64,000 nucleotides of DNA from Clostridium_AQ sp900552125 (GTDB taxonomy: Bacteria; Bacillota_I; Bacilli_A; Erysipelotrichales; Erysipelotrichaceae): assembly GCA_037892765.1 (NCBI GenBank), contig JBBKBW010000007.1. The stretch is one strand, 5' to 3'. Numbering within the stretch: position 1 is the stretch's first letter; every line of letters begins with the position of its first letter. The notes below the pieces were generated by a model. That model made no database searches. It worked only from the letters and a program-made list of their open reading frames with translations, and was not told the origin of the DNA. The translations under genes and the position numbers were made by a program. Shown piece after piece: positions 17,170 to 26,188 of this stretch.

Positions 17170-18161
17170 GAAAACAGAATGTTTATTTCTTGTTTGTGAT
17201 TCTTTCTCTTTGTCTTATTATTGTTTCTGTATTGTCTATTTTGTATGGTTCTAAATCAGTAGACATGGAAATATTATTTGATGCATTCTTTACAAACAAA
17301 GAAAGTTTTTCTATTAGTGTTGTTCAGGCAAGAATACCACGAACTTTGTTTGGTATTTTAGCAGGAGCTTCTCTTGGAGTATCTGGCTGTCTTATGCAAT
17401 CGATTACTCGAAACCCAATCGCAGATCCTAGTATTTTAGGAATAAATACAGGAGCCTCTCTCTTTGTGGTTGTGGGAATTGCTTTCTTTTCGATCTCTTC
17501 ACCAAGTCAGTATATCTGGCTTGGTTTCACAGGGGCTATGTTAACAGCAATACTTGTTTATGGTATTGCTTCTGTAGGACAAAGCGGTGCTACTCCAATT
17601 AAGTTAGCACTTGCAGGAGCTGCAGTATCTATGGCACTTATGTCATTAGTTAATACAATCATGTTGCCAAATTCACAGGTGATGGACAGTTTTCGCTTTT
17701 GGCAGACAGGAAGTATTGGTGGAGCTAAGTGGAATATGATTTTAGTGCTGCTTCCATATTTCATTTTAGGATTACTGCTATCTTTTTATTTATCATCTTA
17801 TTTGAATACCTTAGCGTTAGGAGATGAATTAGCCACAAGCTTAGGAATAAATAGTAAGAAAGTAAGAGCAATGGCAGCATTTGCAGGAGTACTATTATGC
17901 GGTGCTACAACAGCATTAGCTGGTCCTATTGCTTTTGTTGGATTAATGGTTCCCCATATTATGCGATTATTAATAGGATCTAATATGCATTATCTCCTTC
18001 CATTATCTGCATTGGGAGGAAGCATATTGTTACTAGGTGCAGATATTATTGGAAGAGTAATCGCAAGTCCAGCAGAATTAGAAGTTGGAATTATAACTGC
18101 AATTCTTGGAGCTCCAGTCTTTATTTATATTGTTAGAAAGGTGAAAATACGTAGTTTATGA
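17166..18161 (+). CDS. FecCD-family siderophore ABC permease 1
   Basis: The 331-residue membrane protein has about nine to ten spans. It has the FecCD signatures ARIPRTLFGILAGASLG, MQSITRNPIADPSILGINTG (coupling/entry region) and GPIAFVGLMVPHIMRL. It pairs with the permease at 18158 to form the heterodimeric channel. It overlaps both neighbours by 4 bp, so translation is coupled. Confidence 0.92.
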   Translation: MRKQNVYFLFVILSLCLIIVSVLSILYGSKSVDMEILFDAFFTNKESFSISVVQARIPRTLFGILAGASLGVSGCLMQSITRNPIADPSILGINTGASLFVVVGIAFFSISSPSQYIWLGFTGAMLTAILVYGIASVGQSGATPIKLALAGAAVSMALMSLVNTIMLPNSQVMDSFRFWQTGSIGGAKWNMILVLLPYFILGLLLSFYLSSYLNTLALGDELATSLGINSKKVRAMAAFAGVLLCGATTALAGPIAFVGLMVPHIMRLLIGSNMHYLLPLSALGGSILLLGADIIGRVIASPAELEVGIITAILGAPVFIYIVRKVKIRSL

Positions 18162-19186
18162 AAAAGCAGACAAGAGAAAATATTGAACGTGTTTATCATC
18201 AGCAGAGAAAAAGAATTATAACCATTACTGTCATATTATGTATTATATTATGTATACTTATGGCACTATCCATGATGTTTGGTAATACTTTTTACTCTCT
18301 AAAAACTGTTATTCAGTCCTTATTGTATGAAAATATACCAGGAGCATCTTTCACTGTTAATACATTACGTTTTCCAAGAATGTTAGCAGGGGTATTTTGC
18401 GGAATAGCCTTTGGTATGGCAGGAAATACCTTTCAGAAAATGTTAGGTAATCCATTAGCTAGTCCTGATATTATAGGTGTAACATCTGGAGCTAGTACAG
18501 TAGCTGTATTTTGTATTCTTATCCTTCATTGGAGTGGAAATGCTGTTTCTATAGGTGCAATCTTAGGTGGAATGCTTGTAGCATTTCTAATCTATCGTCT
18601 ATCGCAGGGAATCGGATCAAACAATGGCAGAATGATTTTAATCGGTTTAGGATTTCAGGCATTCTTACAAGCAGTGATTTCTTATATTATACTTCGTGCA
18701 GCACAATATGATGTAGCAAATGCCTTGCGATGGTTAAGTGGTAGTTTAAATAATGTCACAATAGAAGGAGCAGTTCGAATTATAGTTGTAGTAATTTTCA
18801 TGGGAGGTTCTCTATTATATCTTAGTAGAAGATTGATGCTTTTACAGTTGGGAGAAGATTTTGCGACTACTTTAGGTTTAAATATTCAAAGTACAAAGTT
18901 ACTGTTGATTGTTAACGCAATTATTCTCTCTGCTGTGGCGACTTCCATTAGTGGTCCAATTGCAGCTGTATCCTTTTTATCTGGCCCTATCATTACTAGA
19001 ATTTGCAAAGGAAATCAGGCAAATATGTTACAAGCCGGTCTTATGGGAGCTATTCTTGTATTAGCGGGAGATTTAGTTGCACAAAATTTATTACCAGCTC
19101 GTTATCCAGTAGGAATTATTACAGGTATTCTAGGGGGGCCATATTTATTACTTATGCTATTTAGAATGAATCATAAAGGAGGCTAA
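18158..19186 (+). CDS. FecCD-family siderophore ABC permease 2
   Basis: The 342-residue second permease has a positively charged N-terminus and ten-span topology. Signatures: LRFPRMLAGVFCGIAFGMAG, FQKMLGNPLASPDIIGVTSG and GPIAAVSFLSGPIITRI. It is homologous to the preceding permease, as is usual for these importers. It is followed after one base by the ATPase gene. Confidence 0.92.
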   Translation: MKKQTRENIERVYHQQRKRIITITVILCIILCILMALSMMFGNTFYSLKTVIQSLLYENIPGASFTVNTLRFPRMLAGVFCGIAFGMAGNTFQKMLGNPLASPDIIGVTSGASTVAVFCILILHWSGNAVSIGAILGGMLVAFLIYRLSQGIGSNNGRMILIGLGFQAFLQAVISYIILRAAQYDVANALRWLSGSLNNVTIEGAVRIIVVVIFMGGSLLYLSRRLMLLQLGEDFATTLGLNIQSTKLLLIVNAIILSAVATSISGPIAAVSFLSGPIITRICKGNQANMLQAGLMGAILVLAGDLVAQNLLPARYPVGIITGILGGPYLLLMLFRMNHKGG

Positions 19187-19187
19187 T

Positions 19188-19976
19188 ATGACACAGTGTT
19201 TATATACAGAACATTTATCTTCAGGATATGGAAATCATACAATTGTGAAGGATGTCAATCTAGTGTTGCCAGAGCATAAAATTAGTGTGATAATCGGTTC
19301 AAATGGATGTGGGAAATCAACTTTATTGAAAACATTATGCAAATTAGTTCCTCCATCAAAGGGTACTGTATATTTGAATAATAAAGACATATATAAATAT
19401 CCTTCAAAAGCACTAGCAAAAAATATAGGATTAATGCCACAGTCACCTATTGTACCTGAAGGAATAAATGTTGCTGATTTGGTTGCTAGAGGTCGATTTC
19501 CATATCGTCAGCCACTAAAAGGGATGAGCAAAGAAGATTATCAAATAGTTAGTGAAGCAATGGATATGATGGGAATCTCTGATTTAGCTGATCGATGTGT
19601 AGATGAATTAAGCGGGGGACAAAGACAACGAGTATGGCTAGCTTTAGCATTAGCACAGGATACAGATATTTTGTTGTTAGATGAACCTACAACATTTTTA
19701 GATATATCTTATCAGATGGAAATTTTAGACTTATTAACTGAATTAAATCAGAAAAAAGGTACAACCGTTGCCATGGTATTACATGACATTAATCTATCTG
19801 CTCGCTACGCAGACTATATATTTGCGGTATCTAATGGGAAATTACTAGCTCATGGAACACCTGAAGAAATAATTAATGAAGATATTATACGAGAAGTTTA
19901 TGGTTTAAATTGTAAAATTATCAAAGAGCCGATAACACAACGGCCAATGATTATTCCTATAGGAAAATGTAAATAA
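19188..19976 (+). CDS. Siderophore ABC transporter ATP-binding protein
   Basis: The 262-residue cytoplasmic ATPase of the FepC/FhuC type has Walker A GSNGCGKST (about 36-44), Q-loop in LMPQSP, signature LSGGQRQRVW and Walker B ILLLDEPTTFLD. The H-switch is in MVLHDINLSARYAD. It powers the two FecCD permeases. AAAGGAGG lies just upstream, inside the end of the previous gene. The operon ends at a terminator 10 bp downstream. Confidence 0.95.
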   Translation: MTQCLYTEHLSSGYGNHTIVKDVNLVLPEHKISVIIGSNGCGKSTLLKTLCKLVPPSKGTVYLNNKDIYKYPSKALAKNIGLMPQSPIVPEGINVADLVARGRFPYRQPLKGMSKEDYQIVSEAMDMMGISDLADRCVDELSGGQRQRVWLALALAQDTDILLLDEPTTFLDISYQMEILDLLTELNQKKGTTVAMVLHDINLSARYADYIFAVSNGKLLAHGTPEEIINEDIIREVYGLNCKIIKEPITQRPMIIPIGKCK

Positions 19977-19985
19977 TGTATATTG

Positions 19986-20016
19986 AAGAATGGACAATTT
20001 GTTTCATTCTTTTTAT
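19986..20016 (+). terminator. Terminator of the siderophore operon
   Basis: AAGAATG pairs with CATTCTT with a small inner ACAA/TTGT helix, then TTT. Confidence 0.65.
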
Positions 20017-20033
20017 TATAAAACTAATGTTTA

Positions 20034-20062
20034 TTGACAATATGAAGTAGATACGATAATAT
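20034..20062 (+). promoter_or_regulatory. Promoter of the arsR-like gene
   Basis: TTGACA (20034-20039), 17 bp, TAATAT (20057-20062). The start would fall within the operator at 20067. Confidence 0.65.
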
Positions 20063-20066
20063 TAAC

Positions 20067-20086
20067 ATATCAAAAATATTTGATGT
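20067..20086. promoter_or_regulatory. ArsR-type operator 1
   Basis: ATATCAAAAATATTTGATGT is an inverted repeat (ATCAAA-N4-TTTGAT) at the transcription start of the regulator gene. It closely matches the element at 20439. Confidence 0.7.
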
Positions 20087-20097
20087 GAGGTAGTTGT

Positions 20098-20406
20098 ATG
20101 GAAAATAGATATAAAGAAGATGCAAAAATATTTAAAGCTCTCTGTGATGAAAAAAGACTATATATATTAAATCTATTACAGAATGGCGAGAAGTGTGCCT
20201 GTGAATTAATAGATGGTATGAATATTGGACAGTCGGCGTTGTCCTATCATATGAAAATATTATGTGAATCAGGTATAGTGCAAAGCAGACAAGACGGGAA
20301 ATGGACACATTATAGTTTAAGCGCAACAGGAAGTGCATATGCAATTCAACGATTATCACAAATAATAGTACCTCATACAGAACAAATTAAGAATTGTTGT
20401 AAATGA
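20098..20406 (+). CDS. ArsR/SmtB-family metalloregulator
   Basis: The 102-residue winged-helix repressor has its recognition helix in IGQSALSYHMKILCESG and wing RQDGKWTHYSL. The metal-site helix reads NGEKCACELI, with the CxC of the alpha-3 type arsenic/heavy-metal sensors; a second CC pair (NCCK) closes the C-terminus. It should release its operators when thiol-reactive As(III) or a soft metal binds. Two near-identical operators flank it, one at its own promoter and one before the permease operon. AGGTAG is the ribosome site. Confidence 0.9.
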   Translation: MENRYKEDAKIFKALCDEKRLYILNLLQNGEKCACELIDGMNIGQSALSYHMKILCESGIVQSRQDGKWTHYSLSATGSAYAIQRLSQIIVPHTEQIKNCCK

Positions 20407-20427
20407 GTCATCGAGTGATGACTTTTA
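20406..20427 (+). terminator. Short hairpin terminator after the arsR-like gene
   Basis: AGTCATC-GAGT-GATGACT followed by TTTAAAA. It separates the regulator from the permease operon, which has its own operator. Confidence 0.6.
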
Positions 20428-20438
20428 AAATGTTCAAT

Positions 20439-20458
20439 ATATCAAATTTTTTTGATAT
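20439..20458. promoter_or_regulatory. ArsR-type operator 2
   Basis: ATATCAAATTTTTTTGATAT is a perfect inverted repeat (8-bp arms, 4-base spacer) just before the permease ribosome site. It has the same arms as operator 1. Confidence 0.7.
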
Positions 20459-20475
20459 GAAGGAAGGGTGGACTT

Positions 20476-21489
20476 ATGGAAGTAATAAAATCAATTTGGT
20501 TTTTTATACAGAATCAGATATTAGGTATGGAATGGTTAAATGTAATAATTGGTAAAGTATTAAAGTTGTTTCAGATTGATATTCATTCACAATTAGGAAG
20601 CAGCATTCATTTCTTTTTATATGATGTAGTGAAAATTACAGTATTGTTATGTGTGTTGATTTTTGTGATATCGTATATACAAAGTTATTTTCCACCAGAA
20701 AGAACTAAGAAAATCTTAGGTCGTTTTCATGGTATAGGCGCTAATATTATTTCTGCTCTATTAGGAACTGTTACACCATTTTGTTCTTGTTCATCAATTC
20801 CATTGTTTATTGGCTTTACAAGTGCAGGACTACCATTAGGGGTTACTTTCTCATTTCTGATTTCTTCACCAATGGTAGATTTAGGAAGCTTAGTTTTATT
20901 AATGAGTATATTTGGCACAAAGGTCGCAGTTGCATATGTAATTATGGGACTTGTCATTTCGGTTGTTGGTGGAACGCTTATTGAGAAAATGCATTTAGAA
21001 AAATACGTAGAAGATTTTATTAGAAATGCCAGTAGTATAGACATAGATTCACCATCTATAACAAAAAAGGAGAGAATTGAGTTTGCGAAGGAACAAGTAG
21101 AAGAGACATTTAAAAAGGTATTTCCTTATATTCTTGTTGGAGTAGGAATAGGTGCATTTATTCATAATTGGATACCGGAAAGCTGGATTGAATCTGTTTT
21201 AGGAACGGATAATCCCTTTGGTGTAATAATCGCAACTATAATAGGGATACCTATGTATGCGGATATATTTGGTACTATTCCTATTGCGGAAGCTTTATTA
21301 GCAAAAGGAGCTCAGCTAGGTACTGTGTTAGCTTTTATGATGGGTGTCACCACGTTAAGTTTACCTTCGATTATAATGTTGAAGAAAGCAGTAAAACCTA
21401 AATTATTAGCAGTATTTATTGTTGTTTGCACTATAAGTATTATTCTTGTAGGATATGTATTTAATATATTTCATACTATGTTAATTTAA
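20476..21489 (+). CDS. ArsP/DUF318-family permease
   Basis: The 337-residue membrane protein has about eight spans. The hallmark TPFCSCSSIPLFIGFTSAG near residue 100 and SSPMVDLGSL identify the COG0701 permease family, whose ArsP members export organoarsenicals. A second half carries GIPMYADIFGTIPIAEAL. Linkage to an ArsR regulator, thioredoxin-like protein and arsenate reductase supports arsenic efflux. AAGGAAGG precedes the ATG; its own operator lies upstream. Confidence 0.88.
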   Translation: MEVIKSIWFFIQNQILGMEWLNVIIGKVLKLFQIDIHSQLGSSIHFFLYDVVKITVLLCVLIFVISYIQSYFPPERTKKILGRFHGIGANIISALLGTVTPFCSCSSIPLFIGFTSAGLPLGVTFSFLISSPMVDLGSLVLLMSIFGTKVAVAYVIMGLVISVVGGTLIEKMHLEKYVEDFIRNASSIDIDSPSITKKERIEFAKEQVEETFKKVFPYILVGVGIGAFIHNWIPESWIESVLGTDNPFGVIIATIIGIPMYADIFGTIPIAEALLAKGAQLGTVLAFMMGVTTLSLPSIIMLKKAVKPKLLAVFIVVCTISIILVGYVFNIFHTMLI

Positions 21490-21505
21490 GAAAAGGAGAA
21501 GCAGA

Positions 21506-21841
21506 ATGAAAATATTTAGAAAAAAAGCAGAAAAATCATGTTGTTGTGGAGACGGCTGTGGTAGTGAAAAAATGAAACAAGCCGAAATGATGAAGCAGGA
21601 AAAAGGTATTAAGATTTTAGGCAGTGGCTGTAAAAAATGCATTGCTTTAGAAGAAACAATTCAAAAAGCAGTACATGAAATGAACCTAGATATATCGATT
21701 GAACATGTTAGTGATTTTGCTAAAATCGCAAGTTATGGAGTAATGACTACACCTGCGTTTGTTTTAAATGGCAAGGTAGTTTCTTATGGAAAAGTTTTAT
21801 CAGTAGATGAAGTAAAATCAATCTTATCACAGAATATTTAA
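21506..21841 (+). CDS. Thioredoxin-like small redox protein (MTH895/TM0996 family)
   Basis: The 111-residue protein has a cysteine-rich N-terminal tail (SCCCGDGCGSE, residues 11-21), then a compact thioredoxin fold with redox motif GSGCKKC near residue 42. The cis-proline region is MTTPAFVLNGK. Family members sit beside ArsP-type permeases. A role in reducing or delivering arsenicals is inferred from the operon. The cysteine-rich tail could bind soft metal. AAAGGAGAAG is the ribosome site. Confidence 0.85.
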   Translation: MKIFRKKAEKSCCCGDGCGSEKMKQAEMMKQEKGIKILGSGCKKCIALEETIQKAVHEMNLDISIEHVSDFAKIASYGVMTTPAFVLNGKVVSYGKVLSVDEVKSILSQNI

Positions 21842-21875
21842 TTGTTTATAATTAAAGAGAGAAAGGAAGATATTT

Positions 21876-22295
21876 ATGGAATCTAAATTGCCTAAAGTAG
21901 CATTTATTTGCGTGCATAATTCATGTCGAAGTCAAATAGCGGAAGCACTTGGAAAAAAACTGGCAAGTGATGTTTTTGAAAGTTATTCTGCGGGTACAGA
22001 AACTAAGCCTAAAATTAATCAGGATACCGTACGTTTAATGAAAGAAGTCTATGGAATTGATATGGAATTGACACAATATTCTAAGCTCTTAACGGATATA
22101 CCAGAAGTAGACATTGTAATTACCATGGGATGTAATGTGAACTGTCCACATCTTCCGTGTAAATATCGAGAAGATTAGGGACTTGATGATCCTACAGGAA
22201 AAGATGATAAAATATTTCTAAAGACTATAGAAAGCATAAAAGAAAAAATCATAGACTTAGTAAAAAGAATAGAGGATAAGGAAATTCAAATTTAA
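21876..22295 (+). pseudogene. arsC: Arsenate reductase (LMW-PTPase type) with premature amber stop
   Basis: The frame encodes a thioredoxin-coupled arsenate reductase. The phosphate-loop CVHNSCRSQ has nucleophile Cys and Arg, and the cysteine pair is in MGCNVNCPHLPC. A TAG at 22176-22178 follows CKYRED, exactly where family members have Trp before GLDDPTGK. The frame then continues GLDDPTGKDDKIFLKTIESI to TAA 22293-22295, giving 139 codons, the normal family length. A single TGG-to-TAG change therefore truncates the protein after 100 residues, removing the C-terminal helix and last strand. It is probably inactive unless the stop is suppressed. Confidence 0.85.
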
Positions 22296-22303
22296 CTTAG
22301 AGA

Positions 22304-22339
22304 AATGACGAAGAATTATATATCTACGTCATTTTTTTT
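22304..22339 (+). terminator. Terminator of the arsenic operon
   Basis: AATGACG and CGTCATT arms enclose an AT-rich loop and are followed by TTTTTT. Confidence 0.7.
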
Positions 22340-22452
22340 ATTATGTAATGAATTAGTAAAAGTTATCTATTATAGATATTTATATATATTTCTTTCCAAT
22401 CCTTGGTATTTCCCGTATAATAGGTAAGAAAGTGAATACAAAGGTGATACAT

Positions 22453-23886
22453 ATGAAATTTGAAGAATATAACTTAGACGAGACAATATGTCAGGCACTA
22501 CATACTTTAGGATATAAAGAAGCATTACCGATACAAGATGCAGTGATACCTCATATACTAAAAAATAAGGATGTGATTGTGAAATCTAGAACTGGGAGTG
22601 GAAAAACAGCTTCTTTTGCGATTCCGATCATGCAGGATTTGCAATGGGATGAAAAAGCATGTCAGGCATTGGTATTAAGTCCAACAAGGGAGCTTGCCTT
22701 ACAGATAAAAGAAGAATTTGATAATATAGGCGCATATAAGCGTATAAAAACGATACCTGTTTTTGGTAAACAGCCATTTCGTTTTCAGGTTCAGGATTTA
22801 AAACAGAGAACACATGTTGTAGTGGGTACACCAGGAAGAGTTTTAGACCACTTACAACAAGGAACCTTCGATGTACATAATATTCGTTATATCGTGATTG
22901 ATGAAGCTGATGAGATGTTAAACATGGGATTTATAGAAACGATACAATCTATATTTGCCTATCTTCCTAAAACAGCAACAGTATGTATGTTTTCCGCAAC
23001 ACTTCCAGAAGAAATACAATCGTTAGCTAATATGTTTCTAAAACAGCCAGTGTTAGTTGAAATGAAGGAACATACTACAATTAATACGAATATAACACAT
23101 TATGCATATCGTGTGAAAGAACATGAGAAATTAGATTTATTACTAAAAATATTATGTAAAGAATGTCCAGAATCTTGTATCATATTTGCGAAAACACAAG
23201 AACATGTTCGTCAGGTGTGTGACTATCTATATGATCAGGGTATTAGTGTTGATAAGTTACATGGAGGAATGCTGCAGGAAGATCGTTTTGAAAATATGAA
23301 AGATTTTCGTTTAGGTAAAATAAGAATTCTTGTCGCAACAGATGTAGCCGCTAGAGGTATTGATGTAGAGAATGTTACGCATATTATTAATTATGATATG
23401 CCAAATAAATCAGAAGTCTATATTCATCGTATTGGAAGATCCGCTCGTCTTGATAAAGAAGGAACTGCTATTACTTTTGTATCAGAATATGATACTCAAC
23501 GTTTGCAAGAATTAGAAGATTATCTACAAACAACATTACCAATCCATGATGTAAATGAATTAGATTCAGTTAATGTAGATACAGAAGCTTTAGGTAGATT
23601 AGGTGTACCAGAAATACAAAAAGAAGAAAAAGGAAAAGAAATTCGTAAAGATATCATGAAATTATATCTGAAGGGTGGAAAAAGCAAGAAAATACGAGCT
23701 GGAGATATTGTAGGGGCAATCTGTGAAATTGATGGTGTAACAGCTGATGATATTGGTGTTATTCAAGTACAGGATCATCAGTCATATGTAGATATATTGC
23801 ATGGCAAAGGTGAATTAGTCTTACAAGAATTGAATAAAAAGACAATCAAAAAGAAGAAAATTAAAGTAGAAAAAGCAAAAGTATAA
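22453..23886 (+). CDS. DEAD-box RNA helicase, DbpA/CshA-like
   Basis: The 477-residue helicase has a Q motif at FEEYNLDETICQALHTLGY and motif I SRTGSGKT. PTRELA, VIDEADEM (DEAD), FSATLP, a second RecA domain with ARGIDV and HRIGRSAR follow. Residues from about 390 to 465 form a DbpA-type RNA-binding domain (IVGAICEIDGVTADDIGVI). It likely remodels rRNA or mRNA structures. AAGGTGAT places the start at ATG 22453, not at an upstream GTG. The C-terminal tail is lysine-rich, as in RNA-binding helicases. It stands alone between terminators. Confidence 0.95.
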   Translation: MKFEEYNLDETICQALHTLGYKEALPIQDAVIPHILKNKDVIVKSRTGSGKTASFAIPIMQDLQWDEKACQALVLSPTRELALQIKEEFDNIGAYKRIKTIPVFGKQPFRFQVQDLKQRTHVVVGTPGRVLDHLQQGTFDVHNIRYIVIDEADEMLNMGFIETIQSIFAYLPKTATVCMFSATLPEEIQSLANMFLKQPVLVEMKEHTTINTNITHYAYRVKEHEKLDLLLKILCKECPESCIIFAKTQEHVRQVCDYLYDQGISVDKLHGGMLQEDRFENMKDFRLGKIRILVATDVAARGIDVENVTHIINYDMPNKSEVYIHRIGRSARLDKEGTAITFVSEYDTQRLQELEDYLQTTLPIHDVNELDSVNVDTEALGRLGVPEIQKEEKGKEIRKDIMKLYLKGGKSKKIRAGDIVGAICEIDGVTADDIGVIQVQDHQSYVDILHGKGELVLQELNKKTIKKKKIKVEKAKV

Positions 23887-23958
23887 ATTTTATCAAAATC
23901 GCTTTCATTCCTCTGAATTTAGGTATATACTAGATTTTAATATATAGGAGGTAAGAAA

Positions 23959-24471
23959 ATGCTAGATAAAAAAGTTACAGAATTATTAAACGATCAGATT
24001 AATAAGGAATTGTATTCCGCATATTTGTATTTAGACTTCTCAATTTATTATCAGGAACAAGGACTTGATGGATTTGCGAACTGGTATAAAATTCAGGCAC
24101 AAGAAGAACGTGATCATGCGATGTTATTCCTAGAATATATGCAGAATAATGGTGAACATATCACATTAAGTCAGGTTGATAAACCAGATAAAGAATGCAA
24201 GACATTAAAAGATCCATTGGATTTTGCTTTGGAACATGAACGTTATGTAACAAGCTTAATTAATGATATCTATGCAGCAGCTCATGATGTAAAAGATTAT
24301 CGTACAATGCAATTTCTTGACTGGTTCGTAAAAGAACAGGGAGAAGAAGAAAAGAATGCTGAGGATATGGTTAAAAAATTCGAATTATTTGGAACAGATC
24401 CAAAAAGCTTATATATGTTAGATAATGAAATGGCTAGCCGTACTTACAGTGCACCATCTTTAACATTATAA
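23959..24471 (+). CDS. ftnA: Ferritin
   Basis: The 170-residue non-heme ferritin stores iron in a 24-mer shell. Ferroxidase ligands are visible: Glu in INKELYSAYLYLD, the ExxH of QAQEERDHAM, and Glu in HERYVTSLIND. Gln/Glu in FVKEQGEEEKNAED follow. Length and C-terminus are complete. TAGGAGG is the ribosome site. Its position not far from the iron importer fits iron management, but it has its own transcription unit and a terminator at 24483. Confidence 0.95.
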   Translation: MLDKKVTELLNDQINKELYSAYLYLDFSIYYQEQGLDGFANWYKIQAQEERDHAMLFLEYMQNNGEHITLSQVDKPDKECKTLKDPLDFALEHERYVTSLINDIYAAAHDVKDYRTMQFLDWFVKEQGEEEKNAEDMVKKFELFGTDPKSLYMLDNEMASRTYSAPSLTL

Positions 24472-24482
24472 AATTATCTAAG

Positions 24483-24508
24483 AGGTGTTGTGAAAACAAC
24501 ACCTTTTC
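24483..24508 (+). terminator. Terminator of the ferritin gene
   Basis: AGGTGTTGT-GAAA-ACAACACCT, then TTTTCT. Confidence 0.85.
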
Positions 24509-24526
24509 TATAAAGGGGTTAAGCAG

Positions 24527-25189
24527 ATGAAAGAATTAATAGTAAAAGATATGTATTTTGCTTATGATACAGAGTGGATTTTAAAGAATATTAATATAGA
24601 AATTCATGAACATGATGGCTGTATTTTATTAACAGGTAAAAATGGTGCTGGGAAAAGTACTTTATTAAATGTAATATGTGGCTTTTTACCAGCAGATGAG
24701 GGAAGTGTAGAACGTAAAGAAATGACAATTGGTTATCTTCCATTTGATCAGCCTCTTTATCCTCATTTAAGTGTATTAGAGAATCTGCGTTATTTCTATC
24801 GCTGTTTTCAAGGAAGAAACCTAGATTTAGAAGATCAGGAAGTAATGGAAGTTTTAGATATGCTGTCTATTGATTATTTATCTCAAAGAATAGATCAATG
24901 TAGTTCAGGTCAGGTTCAAAAGGCAGGAATTGCTTGTATCTTATTAAGTAATGCAGATGTAATAATAATGGATGAACCATTTATTGCGATTGATGCCAAA
25001 AGCAGTGAGAAATTGTGTGAATGGATACAAAAGAAAAAACAAAATCAAATATTTTTGCTTACTAGTCATACAACTTCCTATATTTTGCCGTTAGTAGATC
25101 GTTTGATTGTTTTAGATGGGCAAGAATTAGTGATGGATACTGAACAAAAAGAAGAAATTAAAGATTATTTCTTTGGAATGGATAGTTAA
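24527..25189 (+). CDS. ABC transporter ATP-binding protein
   Basis: The 220-residue ATPase has Walker A GKNGAGKST, signature CSSGQVQKAG and Walker B VIIMDEPFIA. The usual glutamine-rich LSGGQ is slightly altered (SSGQVQ), as in exporters of the CcmA/NatA type. With the membrane protein at 25191 it forms a two-gene ABC system of unknown substrate. One base separates the two genes. The preceding GGGGTTAAG is a modest ribosome site. Confidence 0.85.
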   Translation: MKELIVKDMYFAYDTEWILKNINIEIHEHDGCILLTGKNGAGKSTLLNVICGFLPADEGSVERKEMTIGYLPFDQPLYPHLSVLENLRYFYRCFQGRNLDLEDQEVMEVLDMLSIDYLSQRIDQCSSGQVQKAGIACILLSNADVIIMDEPFIAIDAKSSEKLCEWIQKKKQNQIFLLTSHTTSYILPLVDRLIVLDGQELVMDTEQKEEIKDYFFGMDS

Positions 25190-25190
25190 T

Positions 25191-26156
25191 ATGATGAAAT
25201 ATGAATATCTAAAGATTATTAGAAATAGTAAGTGGAAATATGGTCTATTATTAGGGCTTGTATTTTATATGATATATGTTAGTTCTGATATATTGATAGA
25301 ACCAACCAATATGCAGAAGTACCTACTCCTTGGTTTTTTCCTCTTCGAAGCATTATTTTACAATATTGTTGGGGATGAGGAAAGAACAGAATCATGGCAA
25401 ATATGTTTAGCATATCCAATTACATATCGTAAAAATTATCTTCTTATGTTAGTTGTTTTAATTACAGTACAATTACTTGTTTTCTTATTTGGAGTAGTAT
25501 TATATCAATTGATTGAAAATATATCTATTTCTTTTCTTTGTACCTTGTATTGTATACAAATATTGTATTTGACTGGTTATTGTTATAGCTGTTATAAGAG
25601 TGCAAAGGGTTACTTGGCTGTTATGGAAAGTATTACAGTTGTAAATGTCACAAAGACAATAGTACCAGTATTCTTGTTTTTCTGCATTATGAATAGTTAT
25701 CAATGGGATTGGTTTTTTTCAATTACTTGGAATATGATATCTATTTTCTGTATAGTTGTTTTACTTGGATTATTTATTTTCTTACCTTATAGCTTAAAAC
25801 GTAAAGTGTATCGAGAAATGGTTCTAAGTAAATTATTTCCAAACTTAAGATTTTCTCCTATACAATTGCAGATGGAAACATATAAAAAAGGTGCAGATAA
25901 GACATTACAGAGGATGTTTAGATTATTTGATCGTAAAACTCTTGCCTATTGGCAATTTTGCGCAACATTAGAAGTTACACTTAAATTGCATTTTTTTGTA
26001 GTTATATTATTTCTGATTTTTCTAATTTGGTTTATAGATAGTTATCATATATTATTAATATTTGCGATGATAGGATGTGTTTTATATTTTATATATAGTT
26101 TCCAACAAGAGTATAAAAAGATAGAAAAAGTGTGTATTCTTCCAAATGTAAAATAG
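25191..26156 (+). CDS. ABC-2-like membrane protein
   Basis: The 321-residue protein has about seven to eight hydrophobic spans and a cytoplasmic charged loop (about 220-270). No specific family is recognised. Its start MMKYEYLKIIRNSKWKYG resembles ABC-2 permeases, and the upstream ATPase gene ends one base before, so it is the probable permease partner. The ATG at 25191 is preferred over a TTG at 25173 inside the ATPase gene, because GGATAG precedes it. Confidence 0.7.
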   Translation: MMKYEYLKIIRNSKWKYGLLLGLVFYMIYVSSDILIEPTNMQKYLLLGFFLFEALFYNIVGDEERTESWQICLAYPITYRKNYLLMLVVLITVQLLVFLFGVVLYQLIENISISFLCTLYCIQILYLTGYCYSCYKSAKGYLAVMESITVVNVTKTIVPVFLFFCIMNSYQWDWFFSITWNMISIFCIVVLLGLFIFLPYSLKRKVYREMVLSKLFPNLRFSPIQLQMETYKKGADKTLQRMFRLFDRKTLAYWQFCATLEVTLKLHFFVVILFLIFLIWFIDSYHILLIFAMIGCVLYFIYSFQQEYKKIEKVCILPNVK

Positions 26157-26188
26157 ATAAAATACTAATATGAAATGGGGTTCTTATT

